A stretch of DNA of 64,000 bases from Wolfiporia cocos (lineage: Eukaryota; Basidiomycota; Agaricomycetes; Polyporales; Phaeolaceae), in NCBI GenBank assembly GCA_029448655.1, contig JACCLO010000008.1:2914001-2978000 (forward strand). Direction: 5' to 3'. Below, piece by piece: positions 1 to 9,834 of this stretch. A model generated the notes under the pieces. That model was not told where the DNA came from. It made no database searches and was given only the letters and a program-made list of their open reading frames with translations. The translations under genes and the position numbers were made by a program. The number at the start of each line of letters is the position of its first letter. Position 1 is the stretch's first letter.

Positions 1-1486
1 GGGAACGATCCGACATGCAAAACTTCATAAACCAGTGCAATTCCTGGTTTACGATGTATGAAACGTCGTTCCAAAATGACGTTCAGAGAGTGATCTTTAT
101 CCTCTCTTATATTTCAAACAAGGGGAAGACGGGCCAATGGAAACAGAACTATCACCGGGTTTATACGAACCCCCTGACGAAACGATTCTTCCCGCCTAGT
201 CTCGCACAATTTGATGCAGACTTTCAGAAGGCCTTCGGAGCCATCGAAGAGGTACAGAAAGCGCGGAAGAAAATCCTGGAAGTAGCCCAGGACAGAAAGG
301 ACATCGATGATTATATCACCGAATTCAACAACTTGGCCGGAAAGGCCCAGTACGATCGATACAGCGCGGACGGAAACGCGTTGCTCATAACCCTCTTCGA
401 GAAAGGGTTTGACACAGACTAACCTGTCTGTGGGACCCTGTACAACAGGGGAATCCTATAACGCAGTACAGGAAGGTGCGCGACCGCAATAGCGGTGAAC
501 TGTCGGCTGTACCCTAAGGAGGGACTCCTAGAGTCGACGTGTTGAGGCAGCGCACAGTCAAGTAAGACGAGATGGGCCCCCGGCCAGAGTCGCACACAGA
601 ACGAGGATAGAAAGGGGCTATGCCCAATTGTCGAGAATCTTAGGAATGGGGAGTAAGCCCACATTCCGTCGTAATATATACATGAGCGATGGAGCTACTA
701 GTACTGCCCTAAAGAGAAGGCCTGTGCGCCGTATCTACTGGTCATGTGCTAAGTGACGCATCATGTAACTACTGTGACCATAGTGTGAGTACCGGAGGCG
801 CGCGCTACCCTACAGCGCTAACCTAACGACCAGGTGACCTGCAATATCTGGGAGTGACGCTGGAGGTAGCTATGGAGTAGAGGCGCGGCGTACGCCTAGC
901 GCCGCACATACAACCTATAGCGAGGGAGTCTAAATTAATAAAGGAATAATTTGTGACAGGGTTACCCGAACACACGACCCGATACATCATCGGTGTACGG
1001 CCGCTGCCGGCGACCATTGACGAATGGCAGTCCGCTGCCTCGTACTATGAAAATACGTACAAGATATTCTTGAAACGGGATAAGCCGTTCATCAAGAAGA
1101 AGGCTTGGCAAGCCTCGAACCAGAATAACGGACGCACTAGTGCTCCTCAGACGACCGCACCGAAAGATCCGAATGCGATGGATGTAGATCGAATGACCAT
1201 CCAGGAAAGGGACGATCACATCAAGAAGGGCAAGTGTTTCACCTGCCATCAGCCAGGGCATATGTCGCGAGATTGCCCGAAGAAACCAAGGAAGCCAGCC
1301 CGCCCTAGGCGGACTACTCGAAAAACTGAAGAAGAAGAAACCGAGCAAGAAGCTCGCATCGAAGAAGTCTCTGAAGAAGAGACTGAATACATCACCGCGA
1401 ACAGAGCGGTCACAGCGATTAGGGCCCTGAAAGCCAAGAACCCCGAGCTCCTAGCGCAGCTCGTAGAAGAACAGGATTTTGCCTAG
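1..1486 (+). pseudogene. gag: Gag (3' part) of family A, split by a solo LTR
   Basis: Structural protein of the retrotransposon, forming the particle and binding RNA. The frame runs from the window start to the inserted LTR at 410 and resumes after the target duplication at 959, ending at TAG 1484-1486. Capsid-like segment is encoded before 410. A CCHC zinc knuckle (CFTCHQPGHMSRDC, around 1237-1278) and an acidic tail follow. Without the 549-bp LTR and one copy of the 5-bp duplication, both halves are in the same frame, so the insertion is the only lesion seen here. The full N-terminus is visible only in the right copy. Confidence 0.9.
410..958 (+). repeat. Solo LTR (549 bp) of the small element TRIM-1 inside gag
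   Basis: Sequence bounded by TGACACAGAC and TTTGTGACA, flanked by the perfect 5-bp duplication GGGTT at 405-409 and 959-963. It is the reverse complement of the two LTRs at 38959-39507 and 40284-40832. The right copy of family A carries the complete two-LTR element at exactly this site, so this copy most likely lost its interior by LTR-LTR recombination. Confidence 0.95.
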
Positions 1487-1488
1487 GA

Positions 1489-4400
1489 GGGAAGCCCACG
1501 GTCTTACCCTCCGAGAAAGCAGCGCATGTAATTACCTCGTTCGAGAAGAATCGATCCCTCTTCATCCCGGTAATCATGACGCTGGCAAAACCTGTGAAGT
1601 GCAATGCACTAATCGACTCAGGAGCGATGTCGAACCTGATCCACAGCAGAGTGGTAGAGAAATACAAAGTGCCCACGCAACCCCTGAAGAACCCGATTAT
1701 CGTCAAAAACGTTGACGGAACAGAAAACAAAGATGGGCGAATAGATCGAGAAGCCACCATACTCCTACGATATCCAAAGACCCAGAAAACGCGAAAAGTC
1801 CGATTCCTGGTAGGATCGATCGGAACAGAAAATATGATTCTAGGGTATGGATGGCTAAAAGACGAAAACCCCACAATCGACTGGAAAGACCAAACAGTCG
1901 ATGTACGATCAATACTAGGGGCAGAGGAAAGGAAACAGGAAACCACGATCCGAATGGACACAGTAGAAATGGTAGTTGCCCCAGAAGGAAAAATTCCAAC
2001 AAGGGGAACCCAAGAAGCCGCAGGATACGACCTTTATGCCGCAGAAGAAACCGAGGTCCCCGCCGGAGGATGGAAACTCGTCTCCACAGGAGTAAAAATG
2101 AAGATCCCGAAAGGATCGTATGGAAGGTTGGCCGGACGATCAGGCAACACCCTCAGACACGGATTGGTAGTACAAGCCGGAGTCATAGACTCGGACTACC
2201 GAGGAGACGTTGGAGCTATCGTCTTCAACTATTCAGACAAAGCACATAGAATTATCCCGGGCATGCGAATAGCCCAGATAATATTCGAACGACACCTCAC
2301 CCCTGACATCATAGAGGTCGAAGACCTAGATGAAACAGAACGAGGGGAGAAAGGGTTCGGGTCAACAGACCAACCAGAAGAAACAGCCCAACGATTATAC
2401 ACCCCCGACGAATACGAAGCAATCCGACGCTTCGTAAAAGATAACCCAAGGATTATAGGGAGGAAAGGGGAGACGAAAAGAAAATTCCGGACGAAGATAC
2501 AGATCATTAATGCTGTCAGAAAAGCATTGACGAAGTCCCAAGAATTCGCACAGAAAGCTCCTGAACCAGAAAAAACAAGCGAGGAGATGGTCCCGAAACA
2601 CCTATTGGACTTCGCAAAAGTATTCAGCAAGGAGTCCGCAGCAGCATTTCCCCCATCAAGACCATGGGACCATGCAATTGAATTGAAACCCGACTTCGTG
2701 CCGAGAGATTGCAAAGTCTACGCACTATCACCAAAAGAGCAACAAGCACTGGACGAATTCTTGAAAGAAAACCTGGCCAAAGGATTCATAGTCCCTTCAA
2801 AATCCCCGATGGCGTCGCCCTTCTTTTTTGTCCCAAAGAAAGACAACGGCCTGCGGCCATGTCAAGATTATCGATATCTGAACGAAGGGACAATAAAGAA
2901 CGTTTATCCCCTGCCACTTATCTCGGAACTCCTGGAAAAGCTAAAGGGAGCGAAAATCTTTACAAAGATGGACCTCAGAGCAGGATACAATAACGTCCGA
3001 ATCAAGGCAGGGGACGAATGGAAAGCAGCCTTTAAAACAAACCGGGGGCTATACGAGCCCACAGTTATGTTTTTCGGGTTATGCAACGCACCCGGGACCT
3101 TTCAGGCGATGATGAATGAAATCTTGAAAGAAGAAATCCTCGAAGGATGGGTGCTTGTTTACATGGACGACATACTTATTTTCTCAGAAGACGAGAAAAC
3201 GCACAAGGAACGGGAGCGACGGATCCTTCAGAGACTGGTGGATAACCATCTCTTCGTGAAACCCGAAAAATGCGCCTTCGGCGTCGACAGAGTCGAATTT
3301 CTGGGGCTGGTCATCACCCCAGGAAATATCCAGATGGACCCAGCAAAACTCAACGGAATTAAGGAGTGGCCGACTCCCCGAAATCTCAAGGAAGTCAGAT
3401 CCTTCCTAGGATTTGCGAACTTCTATCGGAAATTTATCGATCACTACTCAACGCACGCCCGACCCCTGGTAGATCTCACGAAAACGGTCACAGGGACAGG
3501 ATTCCAGTGGACGGATAAAGAACAAAAGGCGTTCGACTTCATGAAGCAGGCATTCACAGCGGCGCCCGCACTAGGAACGCCAGACAAGGAGAAACCATTC
3601 ATCCTCGAAACAGACGCATCTCAGTTCGCCACAGGGGCAGTGCTAAAACAGACAGATGAAACGGGGCGTGAACGGCCAGTGGGATATCTCTCACAATCCC
3701 TGACATCCACAGAACGGAATTACGAAATCTACAATCGCGAACTACTCGGAATAGTCCGAGCACTAGAAGAATGGCGGCACCTGTTAGAAGGAGCACCGCA
3801 TCGGATCTTGATCTGAAGCGATCATCAGAACCTGACGTACTGGAGAAGCGCACAGCGCCTAAATCGGCGACAAGCGAGATGGCATCTATTCCTTTTGCAA
3901 TTCGACCTGAAATTACAACACGTCCCCGGAAGAAAACTGGTCATGGCCGACACACTTTCTAGGCTGTATCACCTTGACGAAAGTAACGAAGACAACGAGG
4001 GAATAACCATGATTCCAGACGAGCTCGTAGTCCATGCGATCCAGATCCCGATCATTGATCGAATCAAAAGCGCCAACAATCGAGATGAATCTGCGGAACA
4101 GGCGATCCGCGCCTTGGGAGGCACGAACGAGTTCCCCACAAAAACCGTCGCAGATGATTGGCAGCAAACAGACGGAATATTGCTCTACAAGGGCGGGATG
4201 TACGTGCCAAAAGATGAGGGTCTTCGACGGGACGTCATCTCAAAATACCACGACTCGATCCCGGCTGGACACCCTGGGATCTGGGGTACGACGATACAGG
4301 TTACGACCCATTTCTGGTGGCCCGACATGAGAACAATGATAGCGGAATATGTCCGGGGCTGTGCAATCTGTCAACAGATGAAACCTGATAGAAACCCGCT

Positions 4401-5601
4401 AAAACCCCCTTTACAACCGATACCGACACGAGAGGACGCCCTCCCATTCTCACAGTGCTCGGTTGATTTTGTCACCGACCTGCCAAGAGTCGGAAAGTAT
4501 GACTCCATGATGGTGATCGTCGACCATGGCCTATCCAAGGCCATCTCTCTCACCCCATGCGACAAAACAATCACGAGCGAAGGGGCCGCAGAAATATTCC
4601 ATCGAAAGATATACTCACAATACGGCATTCCCCGAAAGATCATTTCGGACAGGGGACCGCAGTTCGCATCGAAACTGTTCAAGGAATTATGCAAGCTGCA
4701 GGGAACGGAATCTGCAATGAGCACGGCGTACCATCCACAGACCGACGGACAAACGGAAAGAATGAATCAACAGATCGAAGTATACCTTCGTATCTATTGC
4801 ATGAACGGCCCTTCCCAATGGGTACAACGACTACCTGACGTCGAATTTGCACACAACACCAAGCGAACCGAAAACCGACCTGCGCCCCTTGAAATAATTT
4901 TGGGTTATATTCCAAGGGGATTCCCAGACTACGACAGGGTAGGAAACGTCCCGGCAGCAGTCGACAGGATCAAAAAGATCAAGGAGGCGCGAAAGATGGC
5001 ATTCATCGCGCACGAACTAGCTCAGAAAAGAATGGCGGGACGTTTCCTCCGAGAATTACCAAAGCTCGAGAAAGGAGACAAGGTTTGGCTCGATGCAAAG
5101 AACCTAACCATCCCCTACGAATCTAACAAGCTAGCACCAAAAAGGGAAGGACCCTTCACCATCACAGAAAAGATGGGACCCACGACATACCGGTTGCAGT
5201 TACCGGCGAACTGGAAAATTCATCCGGTATTCCACGCTGCCTTACTAAAACCATTCAAAGAAACAAGGGTGCACGGACCCAATTACCTACGGCCACCACC
5301 TGATATCATCAAGGGACAAGAGGAATACGAAGTCGAAGCTATCTTGGCTGACAGATGGCGAGGAAAGAAGCATCAGTACTTTGTCAAGTGGAAAGGCTAT
5401 GCTACAGCCGACAACTCATGGGAAGACGAGGGAAATTTGGAACACTCCAAGGAGATGATAAAAGACTACCACAGGACAAGAGTCAGGACAGCCCCAACAC
5501 TTGAAAACCGAACGGTAATAGTATGTCGACGACTCGCCACCAACTCCCTCGCCGCGCTCCGACCCCTCACAGCGATGCGGGTCACAGGGAAGGACGACTG
5601 A
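1489..5601 (+). pseudogene. pol: Pol polyprotein of family A with embedded dUTPase; one in-frame TGA
   Basis: The frame is -1 relative to gag, is open through the gag stop, and has its first ATG at 1576. Counting from that ATG: protease (LIDSGA, residues 12-17); dUTPase (about 131-265) with all five motifs, [36 protein letters not shown] and RGEKGFGST; reverse transcriptase with MDLRAG near 465 and YMDD at 529-532; RNase H with ETDAS near 678. The frame then meets TGA at 3814-3816, where related enzymes have an aromatic residue before SDHQNL. It continues in the same frame through the integrase HHCC zinc finger, the D,D,E core (SVDFVTD, SDRGPQF, TDGQTERMNQQIE) and a canonical chromodomain (YFVKWKGY) to 5601. 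The same TGA is in the right copy. Confidence 0.93.
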
Positions 5602-6587
5602 GAGGTACGCCGCAGAGGAGGTACTCCCCCCAACACCTACAGATCAGACACGCCCTGCTCTGGTACAGGGCCGAGGGACCCTTTGCTGGCCGTGCCGATG
5701 GCTGGATGGCCCTCTTCGACATCGCGCAGGACCTCACCCACGTCTACAGCTCGTACCAGAATATCACCGAGGACCTCGTCCGAATGGAGGGGCAGATCAG
5801 AGCGCAGAGAGAGGGACTCGAGTTACTCACCAACCGACTTATCGACAGACTGGCCGCCACCACGACGGCCCGACTACGACACGCGCTCAACGACTTCGAG
5901 GATCGCGAGCACGCTACTCCCAACCGACCCGAATACGTACCACGACCCGCCCGCTTTTTCACCACCGACGAATGACGCCGAGTTGCAAGGCCGTTTAATT
6001 TTATGGAGGGCGATAGAGTATTATTTCCACTGCCTACCGAGACTCAGAGGGCCCGCCGAACAGGAGTTAGAGACCCGACGCCACGTATTCCTGGTATGGG
6101 AGGCAACGGGAGACGTGAACCACCTGCACGCCCGACGAGCCCTAGGGCTACCCCAGAACGACAGCGAAGAGCGAATAGCACGCCGCCTATTCGACGATCT
6201 CCATCGGTGCAGAGCATTACCCGCGAGGAGTTTGAGCGAGGTGCGAGGGAGCACGAACGAGACACCGCCTCCTTACCCACGTGGGCGCAACGGAACCTCC
6301 ACCGCGCCGCTCACCACTGGAGATACCGACACAACGAATATCTCAGAGATATCCCTTCCCTACGGGTACCAGCAAGGCCCTCGCCTGAACAACCCTGTCG
6401 GCAGTGCGGGTCCGCTAGCCACTGGATCCTCGACTGCCCCGACTATATTTGCAGAGCTTGTGGGCTCAATCAACCAGGTCATCGACAGAATGAATGCCGC
6501 CAACACTTCGTATGGCGAACTCCTACGACCCCGTCCCTCAGCGGGAACGGCGACATCTACAACGAACAGGACGCCGAGGCACTCTGA
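5523..6587 (+). pseudogene. Accessory ORF3 of family A: coiled-coil plus two zinc knuckles
   Basis: Third open region, overlapping the end of pol by about 80 bp. One frame gives 150 codons (5523-5975) with a helical, heptad-rich stretch, then a TGA. The same frame resumes at 5976 and encodes two knuckles: CRQCGSASHWILDC fits CX2CX4HX4C, and CRACGLNQPGHRQNEC is a CX2CX6HX4C variant. Between about 5960 and 6200 a different frame looks more protein-like (the 5683-6630 frame). The natural product may therefore need two frame changes or an intron, or ORF3 may be frameshifted. Identical in the right copy. The knuckles suggest nucleic-acid binding; no homologous family was recognised. Confidence 0.6.
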
Positions 6588-6641
6588 GGAGAGGAACTTG
6601 GAAAATTCGTCGAGGCCGACGAATGTCTAGGGAGGGGCTGA

Positions 6642-7349
6642 TGTTACGGTTATTCTAATTTTTCGAATATCGACAGAACTCACCATTGGACGAATACGAT
6701 ACAGGGACTTGTTGCGCAACCAACTCCCCTGGCTACTCGTGACTCTACTGGGCGCATCCCCGGTTGTACTAGTCTATAAGGCGCGTTTCATCTTTGGCAG
6801 ATCCAACTCTGCCACCATTTTGTGTTCATCGTTTATTAGCTGATAGATGGTGTTCAACCGCCATCATTCCTATCTATCGTCTCAGGAATATCACTACATA
6901 CCTATCAAACGTTTGGTACTATAGCGTAGATAGTATCGGTGACATCTGGGACAGGCTCGACCCCTAAAACCCAACGTAGTATATAAACTCATGTACTTAC
7001 TGTCGAGGCTCTTTAGCTCGACCTTGTTGTATAAACAAGAAGTCTTATACTCGTTCTCAAACGTAGGAAACTACGCTCAGTATTTCTCGCTCGAGCAACC
7101 GAACGACTAAGTCCTCGAAGTGCACACTGACTTCTCGGACTTAGGCGAGTCTTATATTCTATCAGACTCGCATCAGAACAGATTATATCCTCTAACGCGT
7201 ATTGGATATTAACCGATCTCCTAAGAACTTCACTTAGGACCCGAAGGCATCTAACGAGTATTTGCCTTGCATACGGCTACACGCCTACGTGCAGAAGAAC
7301 GATCTATATTCGCGACTCGAATATACGAACGGGTATTCGACCCGTAACA
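6642..7349 (+). repeat. 3' LTR of family A, left copy (708 bp)
   Basis: Begins TGTTACGGTTATTC and ends GACCCGTAACA (TG...CA). Same length as both LTRs of the right copy and identical by eye where compared. Preceded by a purine-rich tract (6629-6637) for plus-strand priming. Confidence 0.95.
6980..7025 (+). promoter_or_regulatory. TATA box and self-primer segment in family A LTR
   Basis: TATATAAA at 6980-6987 is followed 35 bp later by AGCTCGACCTT (7015-7025). The reverse complement of that 11-mer lies one base from the 5' LTR in the complete right copy (42192-42202). This is the layout of a promoter whose transcript starts with its own primer. Confidence 0.7.
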
Positions 7350-7505
7350 GTGAGACCATGGGCATAGGGCTGTTGTACATGAAACGGGGGTCTCTGGTTG
7401 AACAGGGAACCCTAGAAATAAATGCACGATACTACGGTTGAATGCTAAGTCCCCTTCCCCAGTGAGGCGTCAAAGATATTCAGATAATTCATACGGACCG
7501 TAACA
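7350..7505 (-). repeat. Fragment of an LTR-C-type LTR
   Basis: Shares the segment around CATGGGCATAGGGCTGTTG and the GCTAAGTCC...AGTGAGG block with the solo LTR at 11839-12379. Ends with an LTR-like terminus, CCGTAACA, at 7505. Its other end is cut off by the family A 3' LTR. Confidence 0.6.
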
Positions 7506-8013
7506 GGCTTCTTCCATGCCCATTGCCTCCCATCTGACCCCAGACAATTAATTTTGGTCTCATCAGACCATATAACCTGCTTCCAGTCATCCAGAGTCCA
7601 ATGCTGGTGGGCTAGAGCAAAGTCCATTCTTGCAGACTTATGATGTGCAGTAAGCTTGGGCCTTCTTCACTTCACCACAGCCTTCATCCCAGCTTTCTTT
7701 AGTGCTCTGCACACAGTCTGTGCATTGAGTGTTTTTCCTGTAACATCTGATAGGGCCCTAACCACTGCAGGAGCAGTGCTTGCCTTATCAATTCCAATAA
7801 GACAGGTGGCATAGTGGAGGTTGGTAGTGGTAAGAATAGAAGGACGGCCTCCTTTAGCCTCGGGAAGTCCAGAGCAATGCTGTGCACACAGTTTACTAAT
7901 TGTTGAATAGTGAACACCAGTCTCCTTCCCAATCTGATGGCAAGATTTGATTTGCCCTGATTCAGCAAAAAGAGGATGTGTTGGGTGGTATCAGCAGAAA
8001 TGGACTGATGCAT
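7506..8013 (-). pseudogene. Tc1/mariner-type transposase relic
   Basis: Remnant of a cut-and-paste transposase. Minus-strand translation starts at ATG 8013 with a helix-turn-helix-like N-terminus (MHQSISADTTQHILFLLNQG), passes through a PRLK block in shifted frames, and ends in the catalytic-core signature WKQVIWSDETKINCLGSDG, the second-aspartate region of Tc1-type DDE enzymes. Several stops and frame changes interrupt it. It ends abruptly at 7505, where an LTR end abuts, so the C-terminal third with the last catalytic acid is missing. The 8014-8284 stretch upstream is AT-rich and may hold its 5' flank; I could not define its inverted terminal repeats. Confidence 0.75.
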
Positions 8014-8434
8014 GATGGTGATCAGAAGCAAGTGAGTGTTTGTGCTTGTTTATGAGTCTATGAGTCTTTTATATCATCACATGACTAATATTCTCACACT
8101 ACATAGCCTACAAAATGAAATAATGAAAGATTTCCATAACCAGAGCTGTCAGTGACAAAACTGTTGACAAGGGTGACCTCTAAAGAAAATGGCATATCTC
8201 TCTGACAACATCATCAAATATTAGAGTAGATACCCCATTTTGAAGCATAGATGTATGGCTTTGAGATGCCATTATATTCATTGTAAGTCACTGTATAAAC
8301 CCTGTAACTATTGTCAAGGCTCTTCAGCTCAACCTTGTTTTAATCACAAGAGTCTTATACTCATTCTCAAAGGTAGGCAACTATGCTCAGTATATTCTTG
8401 AGCCTTGGAAGTGAAAGTCCTTGAAGTGCCCATC

Positions 8435-9660
8435 TGTTATGGGTCATATACCCATTTGATGTAATTAAGTCACTGAATATATTCCTTCGATGTTAAGTCT
8501 GAAGAGACTAATGTATTGTCTGTATCCAGTTCACAGTTCTAGGATAGAGATTCAATTAAGACAAGCTTTGAGAGGGGGCTTGCCTAAGTCTGAGAAGTCA
8601 ATGGGCACTTCGAGGACTTTCTATTATGGATCAAATATTTATTCAGCTAAGTCTACTTTGAGAGTGTTTACTTAGCATAGTAGTGCACTACTTCCTGTCA
8701 ATAGACTCAAGACTGCAGTTGAAGAGTCAGAGCATTGATATATTAGCTGAGCCTGGTTTCCCAAGTTTGAGAGCAAATATAAGACCCTTGTTATACAACA
8801 AGGTCAAGCTGAGGAGCTCAGCTGGTATGTACATTGGTTTATATATGCAAGACTATAAAATGGGGTCATAGTGTCCTTGGTACTGCTACCACTAAGTCTG
8901 TTCAAGCTAGTATGATAGAATGACACAAAGAATGTTGCAGTTGAGCACAACAGTGGTTGACACATGTTTCGTACTGTAGTTGGATACAGTAGCTAGCTAG
9001 AGGCCTTGGTATGAGGGCTGAGGGTTGATAGACATGAAATGGGGCTTGGTTGAGTGAGTCACTAGGGATGGGGTACACTGGTGGGCGGTTGAATGCCGTA
9101 TCTTGAGATATGCTAAGTCCCTTCCCCCAAGGAGAGCAGAAAACATACCTGACCGTAATACCTGACCACATGTTACCATAACACTTTCACTTTCCAAGGG
9201 CTTGAGAATATACTGAGTGTAGTTGCCTACATTTGAGAACAAGTATAAGACTCTTGTTATTACAACAAGGTTGAGCTGAAGAGCCTTGACAATAGTTACA
9301 GGAGTTTATATACTACACGAAGTATCTAAGGTCCTATCAGTCCCAGATGCTACTGCTACTGATTGTGTCATAGTCTGAAACATATGATTAGTATGCAGTG
9401 ATGTATCTGTAATGATAGATAAGAATGATGAAGATCGTGGTGGTTGAATGCCACCTGTGAATCAAATGATAAATATGAAATGGCACCAGAGTCGGATCTG
9501 TCAAATCTGAAATGAGACCTAGTGTGCTAGTACAATTGGAGATGAGCCTGATGAGATCATGAGTAGCTGGAGGAGTTGGTTGCACAACAAGTCCCCATAT
9601 CATATTCACCCAGTGGCAAGTTCTGTAAGTCTTATTCAAGAAATTAGAATATCCATAACA
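8435..9660 (-). repeat. Second family-A-like LTR, reverse, nested in the first
   Basis: Starts TGTTATGGGTCATATACCC and ends AGAATATCCATAACA, reverse orientation relative to family A left. Flanks CCATC (8430-8434) and CCATT (9661-9665) form a near-perfect 5-bp duplication. It is itself interrupted at 8622-9183 by another LTR. Confidence 0.8.
8622..9183 (-). repeat. LTR-C solo LTR (562 bp), innermost of the nest
   Basis: Starts TATTATGGATC (TG mutated to TA) and ends TTACCATAACA. Perfect 5-bp duplication CTTTC at 8617-8621 and 9184-9188. Related to 11839-12379. Confidence 0.85.
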
Positions 9661-9834
9661 CCATTGACTTCTTGGACTTAGGTGAGTCATTCTTGTAACT
9701 TGCCTCTGATAAATCCCTCTATCCTAGAACATTGAATTGGATATTGAGCAATATGCTAAGTCCCTCTCAACTTAGCAGTGAAGGAATATATTCAGTGGCT
9801 TGAATATACCAAATGGGTATACCACCCGTAACAT

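Larger units (their letters stand above)
1..7349 (+). mobile_element. Ty3/gypsy chromovirus family A, left copy (5' part outside window)
   Basis: LTR retrotransposon in forward orientation, cut by the window start inside gag. Order seen: gag (interrupted by a solo LTR), protease, dUTPase, reverse transcriptase, RNase H, integrase and chromodomain in one frame, then accessory ORF3, a purine tract at 6629-6637 and the 708-bp 3' LTR. It matches the minus-strand copy ending at 41241 almost base for base. I noticed only two substitutions in pol (positions 1962 and 4195), so the copies separated recently. The bases after the 3' LTR (GTGAG) cannot be tested for a target duplication because the 5' end is missing. 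Confidence 0.95.
8285..9834 (+). repeat. Old family-A-like LTR, forward, split by nested LTRs
   Basis: 8285-8434 resembles the family A LTR around its TATA and primer region (TCTTCAGCTCAACCTTGTT versus TCTTTAGCTCGACCTTGTT). The match resumes at 9661 and ends CACCCGTAACA at 9834. The 5' end is missing or too diverged. Most differences from the young LTR are CG-to-TG or CG-to-CA changes. Confidence 0.75.

Noticed and set aside
5683..6630. A 315-codon frame as the sole ORF3 product
   Set aside because: It lacks both zinc knuckles, and its two ends look like out-of-frame translation. Only the middle looks protein-like, so it is described within ORF3.
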